Source: Rhizophagus clarus
Lineage: Eukaryota > Glomeromycota > Glomeromycetes > Glomerales > Glomeraceae
Direction of reading: 5' to 3'
Assembly (NCBI GenBank): GCA_015698045.1
Contig: BLAL01000044.1
Location: forward strand, 1,580,501 to 1,644,500
DNA: 64,000 bases
The translations under genes and the position numbers were made by a program. The notes below the pieces were generated by a model. That model was not told the DNA's origin. It made no database searches and saw nothing but the letters and a program-made list of their open reading frames with translations. Positions within the stretch are counted from its first letter, which is position 1, and each line of letters opens with the position of its first letter. Shown in pieces: positions 36,090-44,965 of this stretch.

Positions 36090-37318
36090 TTATAGTAACT
36101 GTTGGTTTAATTTGCCAAATCCAACCCGAAATTCACCTTGATCAAAAATGCTGTATACGTTCTTTAAGAATGGAATGCCAATAATCCATGCGTCCGATCC
36201 TATAGGATTTTGAAAAAAGAATACTTTTAAAAACCATTCTTATTAAACATTTTTGATTATAAATATATTAGACAAATAGTATAGATACCAGTATCGATTC
36301 CCTGAATAGATCCATAGCAATCGTTTCCTTGTTTGAGTATAAAATCTCTATAATCCATATTCCAAGTCATACCGCTGAATCTCAGACCAATTTCAATATT
36401 GGTTGAACAAGGTATTAAGTAGAACCCCTTACCTACCGCTACGGACTTGGGAACTTTATTATAAAGTGCATTTGCATCGGCAATTGGCATAATTATGCTT
36501 GCACTCCCAGTATCGATTGATCCAATACGATCTTGAAAACCTAATGGTTGGCCACCGACAAAGCAGTCATCGAGAGGAATCTTCCACAAACCTTTATTAT
36601 TATTCGCTAGATTTGTCCAGGTAAGTGAATTAGCATCGTATCTTGCTGGATTACTCCCGCCGATTGTTAATTCGCTTGGCGTGTTATCTGCATCTCTTCC
36701 AAGCATAAAAGAGAATTGTGGTTGATCGAGTGCCTTGTTATTTATAAGGTTCGTGACTGGTGTGAGTTGTCCGTTTTGGCTTGCTGAGCTAAGTGCCATC
36801 CCCATTATACCCACAAATGTGTAATCGGCAAAATCATCGGAAACCGTGTCAACAAGTCCGAAATCTTGCGTTTCCACCGAAATACTCCCGATTTCGATAT
36901 CGGTCGTGGCACAAGTTCCTTTTACAAATGCACCGCTAACGTAATTGACTTGGAAAGATCGTTCGATACGTTTGTAAGAATCATCAAGGTATGAATTATA
37001 TTTATTTTTACGACTGCACGCAGGTGAAATACATTCATCACCTATAACAAACAAATCGGCCGATCCCGTGTCGAATAGCATATAAAGCTCTTGTGGTTCT
37101 CCCGTGCCGAAAGTAACTTCTCCAAAATAAGAAAGGTCCGGTTGATCTTGGTCCAATGTTATTTGTTCGGTTGCTCGCCTGGAAACATTATATGCCCTGC
37201 GACGAGTGATTGGTTTCATCTTTAGCGGAATTGTATGCACTTTAGGCCGTTCATAAGGTAATGCATCAACAAATAGAAAAACTGCTATTGCTAACGTAAA
37301 TATATGCAAAGCGTGCAT
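36090..37318 (-). CDS. Secreted pepsin-type aspartic protease (A1 family), two exons
   Basis: Endopeptidase of the pepsin fold, expected to be secreted and active at acid pH. Exon 1 (36289-37318) and exon 2 (36090-36199) flank an 89-bp intron (36200-36288; GTATCT to CTATAG) and join in frame to 379 aa. Signal peptide about residues 1-19, then a basic propeptide containing KMKPITRRR. Both catalytic motifs are present: FDTGSAD (D83) and SIDTGSAS (D269), with a flap tyrosine in NYVSG (Y126). The second exon supplies the C-terminal SDAWIIGIPFLKN and DQGEFRVGFG, the usual end of the family; without splicing the frame stops at 36257 and lacks it. Length and order of motifs are normal, with no breaks. 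Likely role is extracellular protein digestion or host/soil interface proteolysis (inference). Confidence 0.93.
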
Positions 37319-37762
37319 GATATCTTCTTATACGAGTGATTATATTCACAAAAAAGAAATTGCGTTCTAGCTTCACTTACTCCACTCACACACATTTATA
37401 TACTTCGAGAATGCTTAAACATTCTAACTCGAATAAGGTTTAAAGAAAATTAATTAAATGAGAAAAACGAAAAAAAAAAATGATCATCAAATTAGGATTA
37501 CATTATCGTCACTATGAAAATTAATTGAATTTCTTTATAAGATCATCACCAATTTGAGTTATCGAATTTGTAATGACAACAAATCCTTTCAACTGTCATG
37601 AATATAGAACCTTAATTTATAATTCGTAATAATATGTTCAGTTTGACTTGTAGAGCCAGAAAACGTTTCAAGAAGCTAGCCGGATAATAAACCAATCCTA
37701 CCTTATTGCTACTTTGTAAATATCGATGACGGATGTCAAGCTATATTTTAATGTAGATCGCA

Positions 37763-38751
37763 GACTAATTTGTTAAGCTTCACCGGCATGATTATCACCT
37801 GTCTATCTGCTCAGCATTGTAAGAAAAAAAAGAAAACTCCTTTTTCCATTAAACAGTAATTGTCCTATTTATGCACAATTTATTGGGGTGTCTACTATAA
37901 GTTTAATCACAAATATAGGAGAAGCTCCTTAATAAAAATGATTAATAAGGACAGATTTTCTGTAACAAATTTTGAAATTCCCAGTTTATTAATAAATTTA
38001 TAATTAAAATTAGTGTCACGAAAATTTTAATTTCTTATGTTCCATCTATTATTTGTAATTTTTGCCAATAAAATTTAATTCTTTAGAGGTATCTTTATAA
38101 AATTGCAATCATGAATTTGAAAATTTCTCAAAGAATTTGATCACAATATTAGTGTAAAATTTATTTGAAGAATTTATTAATATTTTTTATATCATCTATT
38201 TCGGGATGTCAGATCAGGAAAGTATTCAAAATAGCTTGTATACAAAAAAATCTGTACTAATCATTTTTACTATGGGGCTTCTCCTATATTTATGATTAAA
38301 CTTATAGTAGATACTCTAACAATTTATGCACATAAAAAGGATTGTTGGAAAAATTACTTCTTTCTTATAACACTTTGTACAAAAATTTTACAAATTATAT
38401 ACCTCTAAGATTATTTAATACAAAATATTCACACATCTTAATGCCTGTTGTCTGAACTCTTCTAAGTCATTTAATAATCTTGGAAAAAGATTTTAACAAA
38501 AGTTTTAGCTATAATAATAAATAAATATATATAATAATAATGAGTTTTTGCATTATCCATCAAGGAAAATTTTAAAATTTAATCAGTATATCTAATGTAT
38601 TTTTTGAGTTTATTCACTAATAACAAATAAAAAGTTTTTTTTATTTGATTTATTAAAAGTAATTATTTATATATTACAAATAACAGATAAACAAAAATTT
38701 TAGTTTACAGTAGATGTGATAATCATACTGGTGAAGCTTAACAAATTAGTC
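37763..38751. mobile_element. TIR element about 1 kb with nested MITE
   Basis: GACTAATTTGTTAAGCTTCA with CCGGCATGATTATCAC at the left, and on the minus strand from 38751 the same 20 bases followed by CCAGTATGATTATCAC: 36 bp with two or three mismatches. Interior has no open frame and is interrupted by the hAT-type MITE at 37884-38319. Target duplication not certain (CA on both sides). Confidence 0.7.
37884..38319. mobile_element. hAT-type MITE, 436 bp, 8-bp TSD CAATTTAT
   Basis: CAATTTAT at 37876-37883 and 38320-38327 flanks TIRs with the shared core TCTACTATAAGTTTAATCA and continuing ATATAGGAGAAGC on both arms, about 45 bp in all. The flanking sequences ATTTATGCA and GCACATAAAAAGG would be contiguous without it. 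No coding capacity. Confidence 0.85.
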
Positions 38752-38995
38752 CAGTATAAAATATAGGCAATCTATATTAAAATATAGATCTGATTTAATA
38801 TAAAATATTGATTCATCTAATATAAAATATAGGAAAATCTAGTATAAAATATAGATAAATCTGGTATAAAATATAGATTTATATATTTTGTACTATATTT
38901 ATCTATTCCATACTAGATTTATCTAGTATTTTATACTAGATTTTTTTTATATTTTAATATAAATAAATCTAGTATTTAATACTAAACTTTTGATC
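38752..38995. repeat. Short repeat of CTAGTATAAAATATAG
   Basis: Seven or more imperfect copies of TCTAGTATAAAATATAGA at about 25-30 bp spacing, some inverted (TATTTTATACTAGATTT near 38930). Directly abuts the TIR element to its left. Confidence 0.6.
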
Positions 38996-39191
38996 AGAAC
39001 AGCAGGTCATAATTATTATGGTTTTAAAATATATGAATCAGGTATTGATCAACAGATAAACAAAATTTGTGCACAATAATTATGATTCATGATTTTTATG
39101 TAATATTATGATTGGCCAATTATTATTACATAAATTTATAATATTAGTCACAAATTTTAAAATTTAATCAATGCAAAAGTTTTATAATAGA

Positions 39192-39267
39192 GTATACATA
39201 TAAACTGTACTGTACGAAAAATTAAACTGTATTGTACGAATAGTGATTGTATGATTAGTTGTTTTGA
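39192..39267 (+). repeat. 76-bp direct repeat, copy 1
   Basis: Begins GTATACATATAAACTGTACT and ends GATTAGTTGTTTTG; about 88 percent identical to 53921-53996. It lies five bases outside the ACAGGTCG end of the dispersed repeat at 39273, while copy 2 abuts the inverted ACAGGTCG end at 53920. Confidence 0.7.
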
Positions 39268-39272
39268 GTATC

Positions 39273-39935
39273 ACAGGTCGAATGATGTCAAATCGGCTAT
39301 CAATCGGCTATCAATCGGCCATCAGGATTGATGAACGGTCAAACCAATCGATATTCAATTGGCAATAAATCGTACTACCTGATTGATGCCGGATTATGTC
39401 AAAAATCGGCACCAAATCGGCATGCCGATTGAAAGATCAATGATCGTCAATTGATGGTCGATTGATGATTGATTGATGGTTGATCGATGGTCGATTGATG
39501 GTTGATTGATGGTCAAATTATGGTCAAATTATGGTCAAATTATGGTCAAATTATGGTCGACTGACCAATTTTTGTAGAATCATATAACGAATAATAAAAT
39601 TTATTATAGCACATAATATTTAGAATTACAAATAAAATACATAGTATCTTTATTTATATTAATAAGTATTTAAAATAAAAATATTCATCATAATAATATG
39701 TTAGTATATGACTGATAAAGTTAGTAATATTTAATAAATAGTAAAGCGTAAATATAAAAAGTTAGTAATAATTACACAAATACAAAAAGCTAGTATTATG
39801 AAGAGTTTGATAAAATTTATAAAAAAAAAAAGAAAAAAATACGTGATGATGTTAGTAAAATATAAAAAAAAGAATAACATTAGTAATATTAAAAAAAAGA
39901 ATAACATTAAAAAAAGGTAAAGTTAATATTATAAA
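39273..39935 (+). repeat. Dispersed repeat, copy A
   Basis: Starts ACAGGTCGAATGATGTCAAA, continues with AATCGGCTATC repeats, an 11-12 bp minisatellite (GATTGATGGTC / AAATTATGGTC) to about 39560, then a shared tail starting ATAACGAATAATAAAATTTA with ACAAAAAGTTAGTA words. Homologous to copies at 40638 and 55036. Confidence 0.8.
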
Positions 39936-40129
39936 ATAAAATATAGTTAGTAATCAGTACAATAAATTTAATAACAAAAATACAATAATTAATATACCTG
40001 TAAAATGTAATAAGAGTAAGAAGAAAATAGAAAAGAAAGAGTGTAAGAAAACAGAAAAAAAAGAGTGTATATTTTTTAAAAAATAAACAGAGTCGTGTTT
40101 AGTTATTTATATGCATGTTAAGATCAGGT

Positions 40130-40162
40130 CACGTGATAAAGATCAGACCGAATTTTGATTGG
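40130..40162 (-). promoter_or_regulatory. Candidate CCAAT plus CACGTG block
   Basis: Minus strand: CCAAT (40158-40162) then CACGTG (40130-40135) about 28 bp on, with GGTCTGATC between. Closely parallels 2041-2080. Downstream on the minus strand (40080 to 39570) are serial TACTAAC motifs and one T-rich acceptor ending TTTTACAG near 40000. Confidence 0.35.
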
Positions 40163-40369
40163 TTAATAATAGATAAATTGAAAAACTATGTTGTAATTTT
40201 TTCATCTCATATAGTTATATATATAGTGATCTTTTAAATTTGTATTAAAATTTACCTTGGACTTTTGAATACCTAATTTTTTTAAAAGCTTCTATTTGTA
40301 TATTACATGTGTCACGTGATATAATATTGTAAAATTTTGTTAATAAAATTTAGTATTATATGTATATTA

Positions 40370-40636
40370 CTCGAATATGTTGCGATTAATCGTGATTAAT
40401 GTTACATTTGTAATACAAGTTTAAGAAAAGTTTGCTCGAACTTTCTTAATTGTGATCATGTTACAATTGTAATACAAGTTTAAGAAAAGTTCACTCAAAT
40501 TTTTCTTAATCGTGATCATGTTACATTTGTAATACAAGTTTAAGAAAAGTTTGCTCGAATTTTTCTTAATTGTGATCATGTTATACAATTGTAATACAAG
40601 TTTAAGAAAAGTTCGCTCAAATTTTTCTTAATCGTG
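40370..40636 (+). repeat. About 60-bp tandem repeat, four copies
   Basis: TAATACAAGTTTAAGAAAAG recurs at 40411, 40470, 40530 and 40592 (period 59-62), with alternating CGATTAATCGTG / TTAATTGTGATCATG words. The sequence between 39936 and 40369 has no gene. Confidence 0.85.
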
Positions 40637-40637
40637 T

Positions 40638-41290
40638 ACAGGTCGAATGATGCCAAATTGGCTATTAATCAGCTATCAATCGGCTATCAGGATTGATGAA
40701 TAGTCAAATGAATCGATATTCAATCAGCAATAAATCGTACTACCCAATTGATGCTAGATGATGTCAAAAATTGGCACCAAATCGGATTGCCGATTGAAAG
40801 ATCAATAATCGTTAATTGATAGTTGATTGATGGTCAAATTATGGTCAAATTATGGTCAAATTATGGTCGATTGATGGTCGATTGATGGTCAAATTATGGT
40901 CAAATTATGGTCAATTTATGGTCAATTTATGGTCAATTGATGGTCGAAAGACCAATTTTTGTAAAAACATATAACGAATAATAAAATTTATTATAGCACA
41001 TAATATTTAGAATTACAAATAAAATACATAGTATCTTTATTTATATTAATAAGCATTTAAAATAAAAACATTCATTATAATAATATGTTAGTATATGACT
41101 GATAAAGTTAGTAATATTTAATAAAAGCGTAAATATAAAAAGTTAGTAATAATTATAATAAAATACACAAATACAAAAAGTTAGTATTATGAAGAGTTTT
41201 TAGTAAAATATAGAAAAAAAAGTAACATTAGTAATATTAAAAAAAGGTAAAGTTAATATATAATTTAATAAAAAGTGTATTTTTTTTAAA
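40638..41290 (+). repeat. Dispersed repeat, copy B
   Basis: Same order as copy A: ACAGGTCGAATGATGCCAAA, AATCGGCTATCAGG, the TATGGTCAAAT minisatellite (40830-40940), the ATAACGAATAATAAAATTTA tail. It runs directly into the satellite at 41290. Confidence 0.8.
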
Positions 41291-41704
41291 AAAATATTAC
41301 GAAATCTAAAAAAATTCTCTATTAAAAATATCTCATACAAACTCTTAGAAAACCTCAAAAAAAAAAAAAATCTCTGAATCTTAGAAAATTCAAAAAAAAA
41401 AAATCATTTCCTACACAAATCTTGGGATATCTCAAAAAGATATCTCAAAAAAAAAAATTTTCTATCAAAAATATTCATACAAACCCTAAAAAATTTCACA
41501 AAAAAGGAATCTCTACCAAAATATCCCATATGAACTCTTAGGAAATCTCTCTCAAAAAAATTTTCTATCAAAGAATCCCTCCTATCAGATATCCCATACG
41601 AACCCTTCCCATATGAACTCTTAGGAATTCTCAAAAAAATTTTCTACCAAAGATATCCCATACGAACCTTTACCATATGAATCACACTTGGAAAATCTTT
41701 ATAT
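41290..41704. repeat. Satellite array, left part (split by retrotransposon)
   Basis: Imperfect units of about 50 bp with ATCCCATACGAACTC, TTAGAAAATCTC, AAAAAAATTTTCTATCA. The array continues at 51364; the junction sequences fit together as one interrupted unit. Its order of variants matches 55710-56000, so the two arrays are related by duplication. Open frames rich in SYGKGSYGIS read on the minus strand are by-products. Confidence 0.9.
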
Positions 41705-42139
41705 TGTTACATAAGATTTTATAAATTAGATTATTCTAGTATAATCTATATGAATGAAAAAAGTTAGGAAATTTATAGGGTAATCTAGAAAATTGTAGTA
41801 CCCGGAATTAGGATTTAAGACAAATCTAAAAAGTAATAGATTTAGAATAAGATAGAAAGATTAAAGATTATAAAAGGAAGAGAATTTGGATTAAGTGAAA
41901 GGAAGAAGTTTATGCGTTAAACTTAAATTACAGTTAACTGTCACTTGTATTTATTAATAAAGACAATTAGGTTGTATGCGTTACAACTGAAAACTTTATT
42001 AATAATCCGATCATAAATTATAAACGATAATAAAAGTATTAGCCTTCAGACTATAAATAAACTTGCTCTCTAAAGTTAAACTCGTTTGTTATTCCAGATC
42101 ACGTGTAACTTTTCAGTCGGTTGCATTCGCTGGGTAACA
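41705..42139 (+). repeat. 5' LTR, 435 bp
   Basis: Starts TGTTACATAAG and ends GGGTAACA; the termini are short inverted repeats (TGTTAC/GTAACA). TATAAATAAA at about 42052 may serve as TATA box for the genomic transcript, which would start near 42080. Differs from the 3' LTR only by A versus G in AAATCTAAAAAG and by G versus A in ATCACGTGTAAC. Confidence 0.95.
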
Positions 42140-42142
42140 ATT

Positions 42143-42160
42143 TGGTGCGAGTTGGGTGGA
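42143..42160 (+). other. Candidate tRNA primer-binding site
   Basis: TGGTGCGAGTTGGGTGGA begins three bases after the LTR end; TGG pairs with the CCA tail of a tRNA. The tRNA would end in ACTCGCACCA. I cannot name the tRNA from memory with confidence. Confidence 0.6.
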
Positions 42161-42361
42161 CTACAACATTCAACCGCACAGTAATAAATTGTTCCTATAT
42201 ATATATATCCAAACTTCTCCCTGATTGTCATAATCTATTACACCCTAAATAACAAGCAAGACATCTTACTATTAATCCTTAGAGTTACCACTTGACTAAA
42301 ATAAAAATAAATAAATAAAGATTCGAGTGATCTTACTGATAGTGTTATTCGATATTATCCA

Positions 42362-44965
42362 ATGGCCTCACCCCAGAATTCAGATAAGAAGGTTCCTGCA
42401 AAAAGGCCTGATGGGACCACTTCTTTTATCACCAACCAGACCAAAGGAAAGAGTCCAGATACTGCTGATGCAAATATCGTTCCTAACTTGACTCTGAGAA
42501 CTCTTAACGCGAATAAAAAGTATATCGACCAGGTTAAGAGTCACCATCAGCAGCACCAACAACATAACATTAACCAGACCGCCTTACCAGAGGAAATAAT
42601 CAAACAATACCCTGATCCTACTTGTAGGGTATGCTATCCAGAACCTAAAAAGAACATGTTATCGGTCGAATTTCGTAACTTTTGGTTCGACTGGTTCCGA
42701 TCTCTATACAGCGTCAGTCACTATAATGGTCACACGGTGTATCTCTTTGATGAAGCAGTAAAAGAGAAAGATCAAGATAAAAGAATAAATCTGTTGCAAC
42801 ATATGGTTTTTACCATTCGATATAAAAACATGCCAGCCGAAGGTTTAGAAAACGTCGTGGCTGACATTGCTCAAACATGGGACACGACCGCAGGATTTGT
42901 TCGTATGGAAAGATTAATCAAACAACCTAGCGATCCGAATAATGATGATGGTGATCAGAAGGATGATGACGATGAGGAGGTAGTTAGTCGCCATGGTCAG
43001 AGCGGAATAAATGAGGATGATGATGACTCCGATGATTATGTACTAAGGATACCTGATAGTTCCGAACCAACTCAAGAAATTCCAAAATTAACCGAACCGG
43101 AGCAGGAAAGACTTGACCGGAACTTACAACATTTCAAGTTGACCACGCTAGAAAGTAGTATAAACGATGCCCTCAGAAACATCGTTAAAACCGAACCATT
43201 AGAGATAAAATCAGCCCCTAATTCACCTATTCCGAAATCATCCTTTAACAACGCCTACGTTCCAGTAACAAACGTAAATACGCATGCAACTATCATACCG
43301 GAATATTCTGTCAGAACGTTTTCTTGGAAAGATAAAACAACGAATGTTGGTATCGGACATGCAAATGCTCAATACGTTAACCGAATAGGCGCCTTTTTTA
43401 ATAACGAAATAAATGAATTAAAGGATAATAAAATCGAAGGAGGATACAACTTGATTATTAATGACACCTTATTCGAACAAATAAAAGAAGGAGATTCCGG
43501 ACCGATAAAATTTAACAACACTCTTCCTTCGTATATGACGACCATTACCAATCCGAGCATATCTACAGCAAAAACCGTCAGACCGGATGTCACGATCAGG
43601 AATCCGACTATTGGCAATATAAACTTAGGAGGTAGTAGTTCGGGTTCTAGTAAAGTACAAGGAACTACTCAAGTAAAATTCAAATCACCGGTTAAAAAAA
43701 GTATACCAACTGGTAATTTCAGCGCAACACAGCCGTTTTTAGATATAAATCCGGCTCTTACTACCAATCCGAATATTGTAGCAGTTCCTTTAAGTGGTGG
43801 TAATCTCCATAACATCACTACTTCAAATGTATCCTCGCAAAATACACAGCCCGCTTATCCTATTATTCAACTGGCACCTACGGATAACGCGGATTTGCTT
43901 ACTCAATTGCTACAAGAATTTAATCAAATCCTCTCTGCCAACCAACACCACTCGTCACCTACCTCAAATATTCGAAAGGAATCTAGGTTGGTGGATTTTC
44001 CCAAGTTCAAAGGAGGAAACCAAGACCCTATAGAATGGTTGGAAGCATTTGATAGGGCATGTAAGGCGAATTGTGTCAGTATGGATAGACGAATGGATGT
44101 GGTGCCCTCCTATTTGAAAGGAACAGCTTTGATATGGTTCAATACTGTGGGAGCTCGCGAATGGGAAAATTCTCTAAATAGGAATCAATCTTTTACACAC
44201 CTCTTTGAAGCACAATTTTGTAACCCATTCAAAATGTCTCAGTGGAAGCACCAACTCAGGAATAGGAAGCAGAGAGCTGGAGAAACTATAGATGAGTATA
44301 CTTCAGCTATGGAAGAACTATGGAAACGAATAGATCCAAAGAGAAAAAGAACAGAGTTGGACCGAATATCGGAATATGTAGAAGGGCTAAGACCTGAGTT
44401 TATAGTGCCTGTGCAATCCGCAATGCCACAAACTGTAAAAGAAGCCATTAACAAAGCCAAGGCTACTGAAACTGCCTTTTCAATGGGGACAGATTTATCC
44501 GCATATTCCTTAACCCCTGGATACCTCCCTAATCTGTATGGTGCCGCTATACCAGCCCAAGTGGCGCATGCGGCTTTTGTTTCGCGAAATTTGTCTACCC
44601 CTAGTGTTGCGACTGATAGTATAGAAGAAATTATTGAAAGAAAGTTGAAAGAACAAATAGAAAGAGTACTAAATAGAAATAATTATAATAATAGTTATAA
44701 CAACAGTAGTAACAATAACATAAGGCGAAATAATAGGGATAAGGAGTGTTACAACTGTAATAAAAAGGGGCACATTGCTCGAGAGTGTTGGAATAAAAAT
44801 AAAGATCAATCAAACAGGCCGAATAATAGAGGAAATAACCGAAATAACAACAATAATAGTAATGTTAACCATTATAATTACCAATCCAACAGTCGGCAAG
44901 GTAACAATCAGCCGAACCAAGCAAGAGGAGATTACAACAATAGTTTGGCCCAATCGTTAAACTAA
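42362..44965 (+). CDS. gag: Gag polyprotein (867 aa)
   Basis: Structural protein that packages element RNA in cytoplasmic particles. The N-terminal third (from residue 70, containing DPTCRVCYPEP and FRNFWFDWFRSLY) is not a domain I recognise; it is followed by an acidic tract (DDDDEEVV) and a long Ser/Asn/Thr-rich linker. A Retrotrans_gag capsid-like domain lies at about 545-700 (FPKFKGGNQDPIEWLEAF, YLKGTALIWF, YVEGLRPEF). One CCHC zinc knuckle, CYNCNKKGHIAREC, starts at C796, followed by an Asn-rich tail. At 867 aa it is long for Ty3/gypsy Gag, mostly because of the N-terminal extension. Frame ends one codon after a GTTAAAC heptamer, so Pol is probably made by -1 frameshifting. Confidence 0.93.
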   Translation: MASPQNSDKKVPAKRPDGTTSFITNQTKGKSPDTADANIVPNLTLRTLNANKKYIDQVKSHHQQHQQHNINQTALPEEIIKQYPDPTCRVCYPEPKKNMLSVEFRNFWFDWFRSLYSVSHYNGHTVYLFDEAVKEKDQDKRINLLQHMVFTIRYKNMPAEGLENVVADIAQTWDTTAGFVRMERLIKQPSDPNNDDGDQKDDDDEEVVSRHGQSGINEDDDDSDDYVLRIPDSSEPTQEIPKLTEPEQERLDRNLQHFKLTTLESSINDALRNIVKTEPLEIKSAPNSPIPKSSFNNAYVPVTNVNTHATIIPEYSVRTFSWKDKTTNVGIGHANAQYVNRIGAFFNNEINELKDNKIEGGYNLIINDTLFEQIKEGDSGPIKFNNTLPSYMTTITNPSISTAKTVRPDVTIRNPTIGNINLGGSSSGSSKVQGTTQVKFKSPVKKSIPTGNFSATQPFLDINPALTTNPNIVAVPLSGGNLHNITTSNVSSQNTQPAYPIIQLAPTDNADLLTQLLQEFNQILSANQHHSSPTSNIRKESRLVDFPKFKGGNQDPIEWLEAFDRACKANCVSMDRRMDVVPSYLKGTALIWFNTVGAREWENSLNRNQSFTHLFEAQFCNPFKMSQWKHQLRNRKQRAGETIDEYTSAMEELWKRIDPKRKRTELDRISEYVEGLRPEFIVPVQSAMPQTVKEAINKAKATETAFSMGTDLSAYSLTPGYLPNLYGAAIPAQVAHAAFVSRNLSTPSVATDSIEEIIERKLKEQIERVLNRNNYNNSYNNSSNNNIRRNNRDKECYNCNKKGHIARECWNKNKDQSNRPNNRGNNRNNNNNSNVNHYNYQSNSRQGNNQPNQARGDYNNSLAQSLN

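Noticed and set aside
36257-37318. Single-exon 353-aa aspartic protease
   Set aside because: It would end in non-homologous residues after IDTG; splicing an 89-bp intron restores the conserved C-terminal part.
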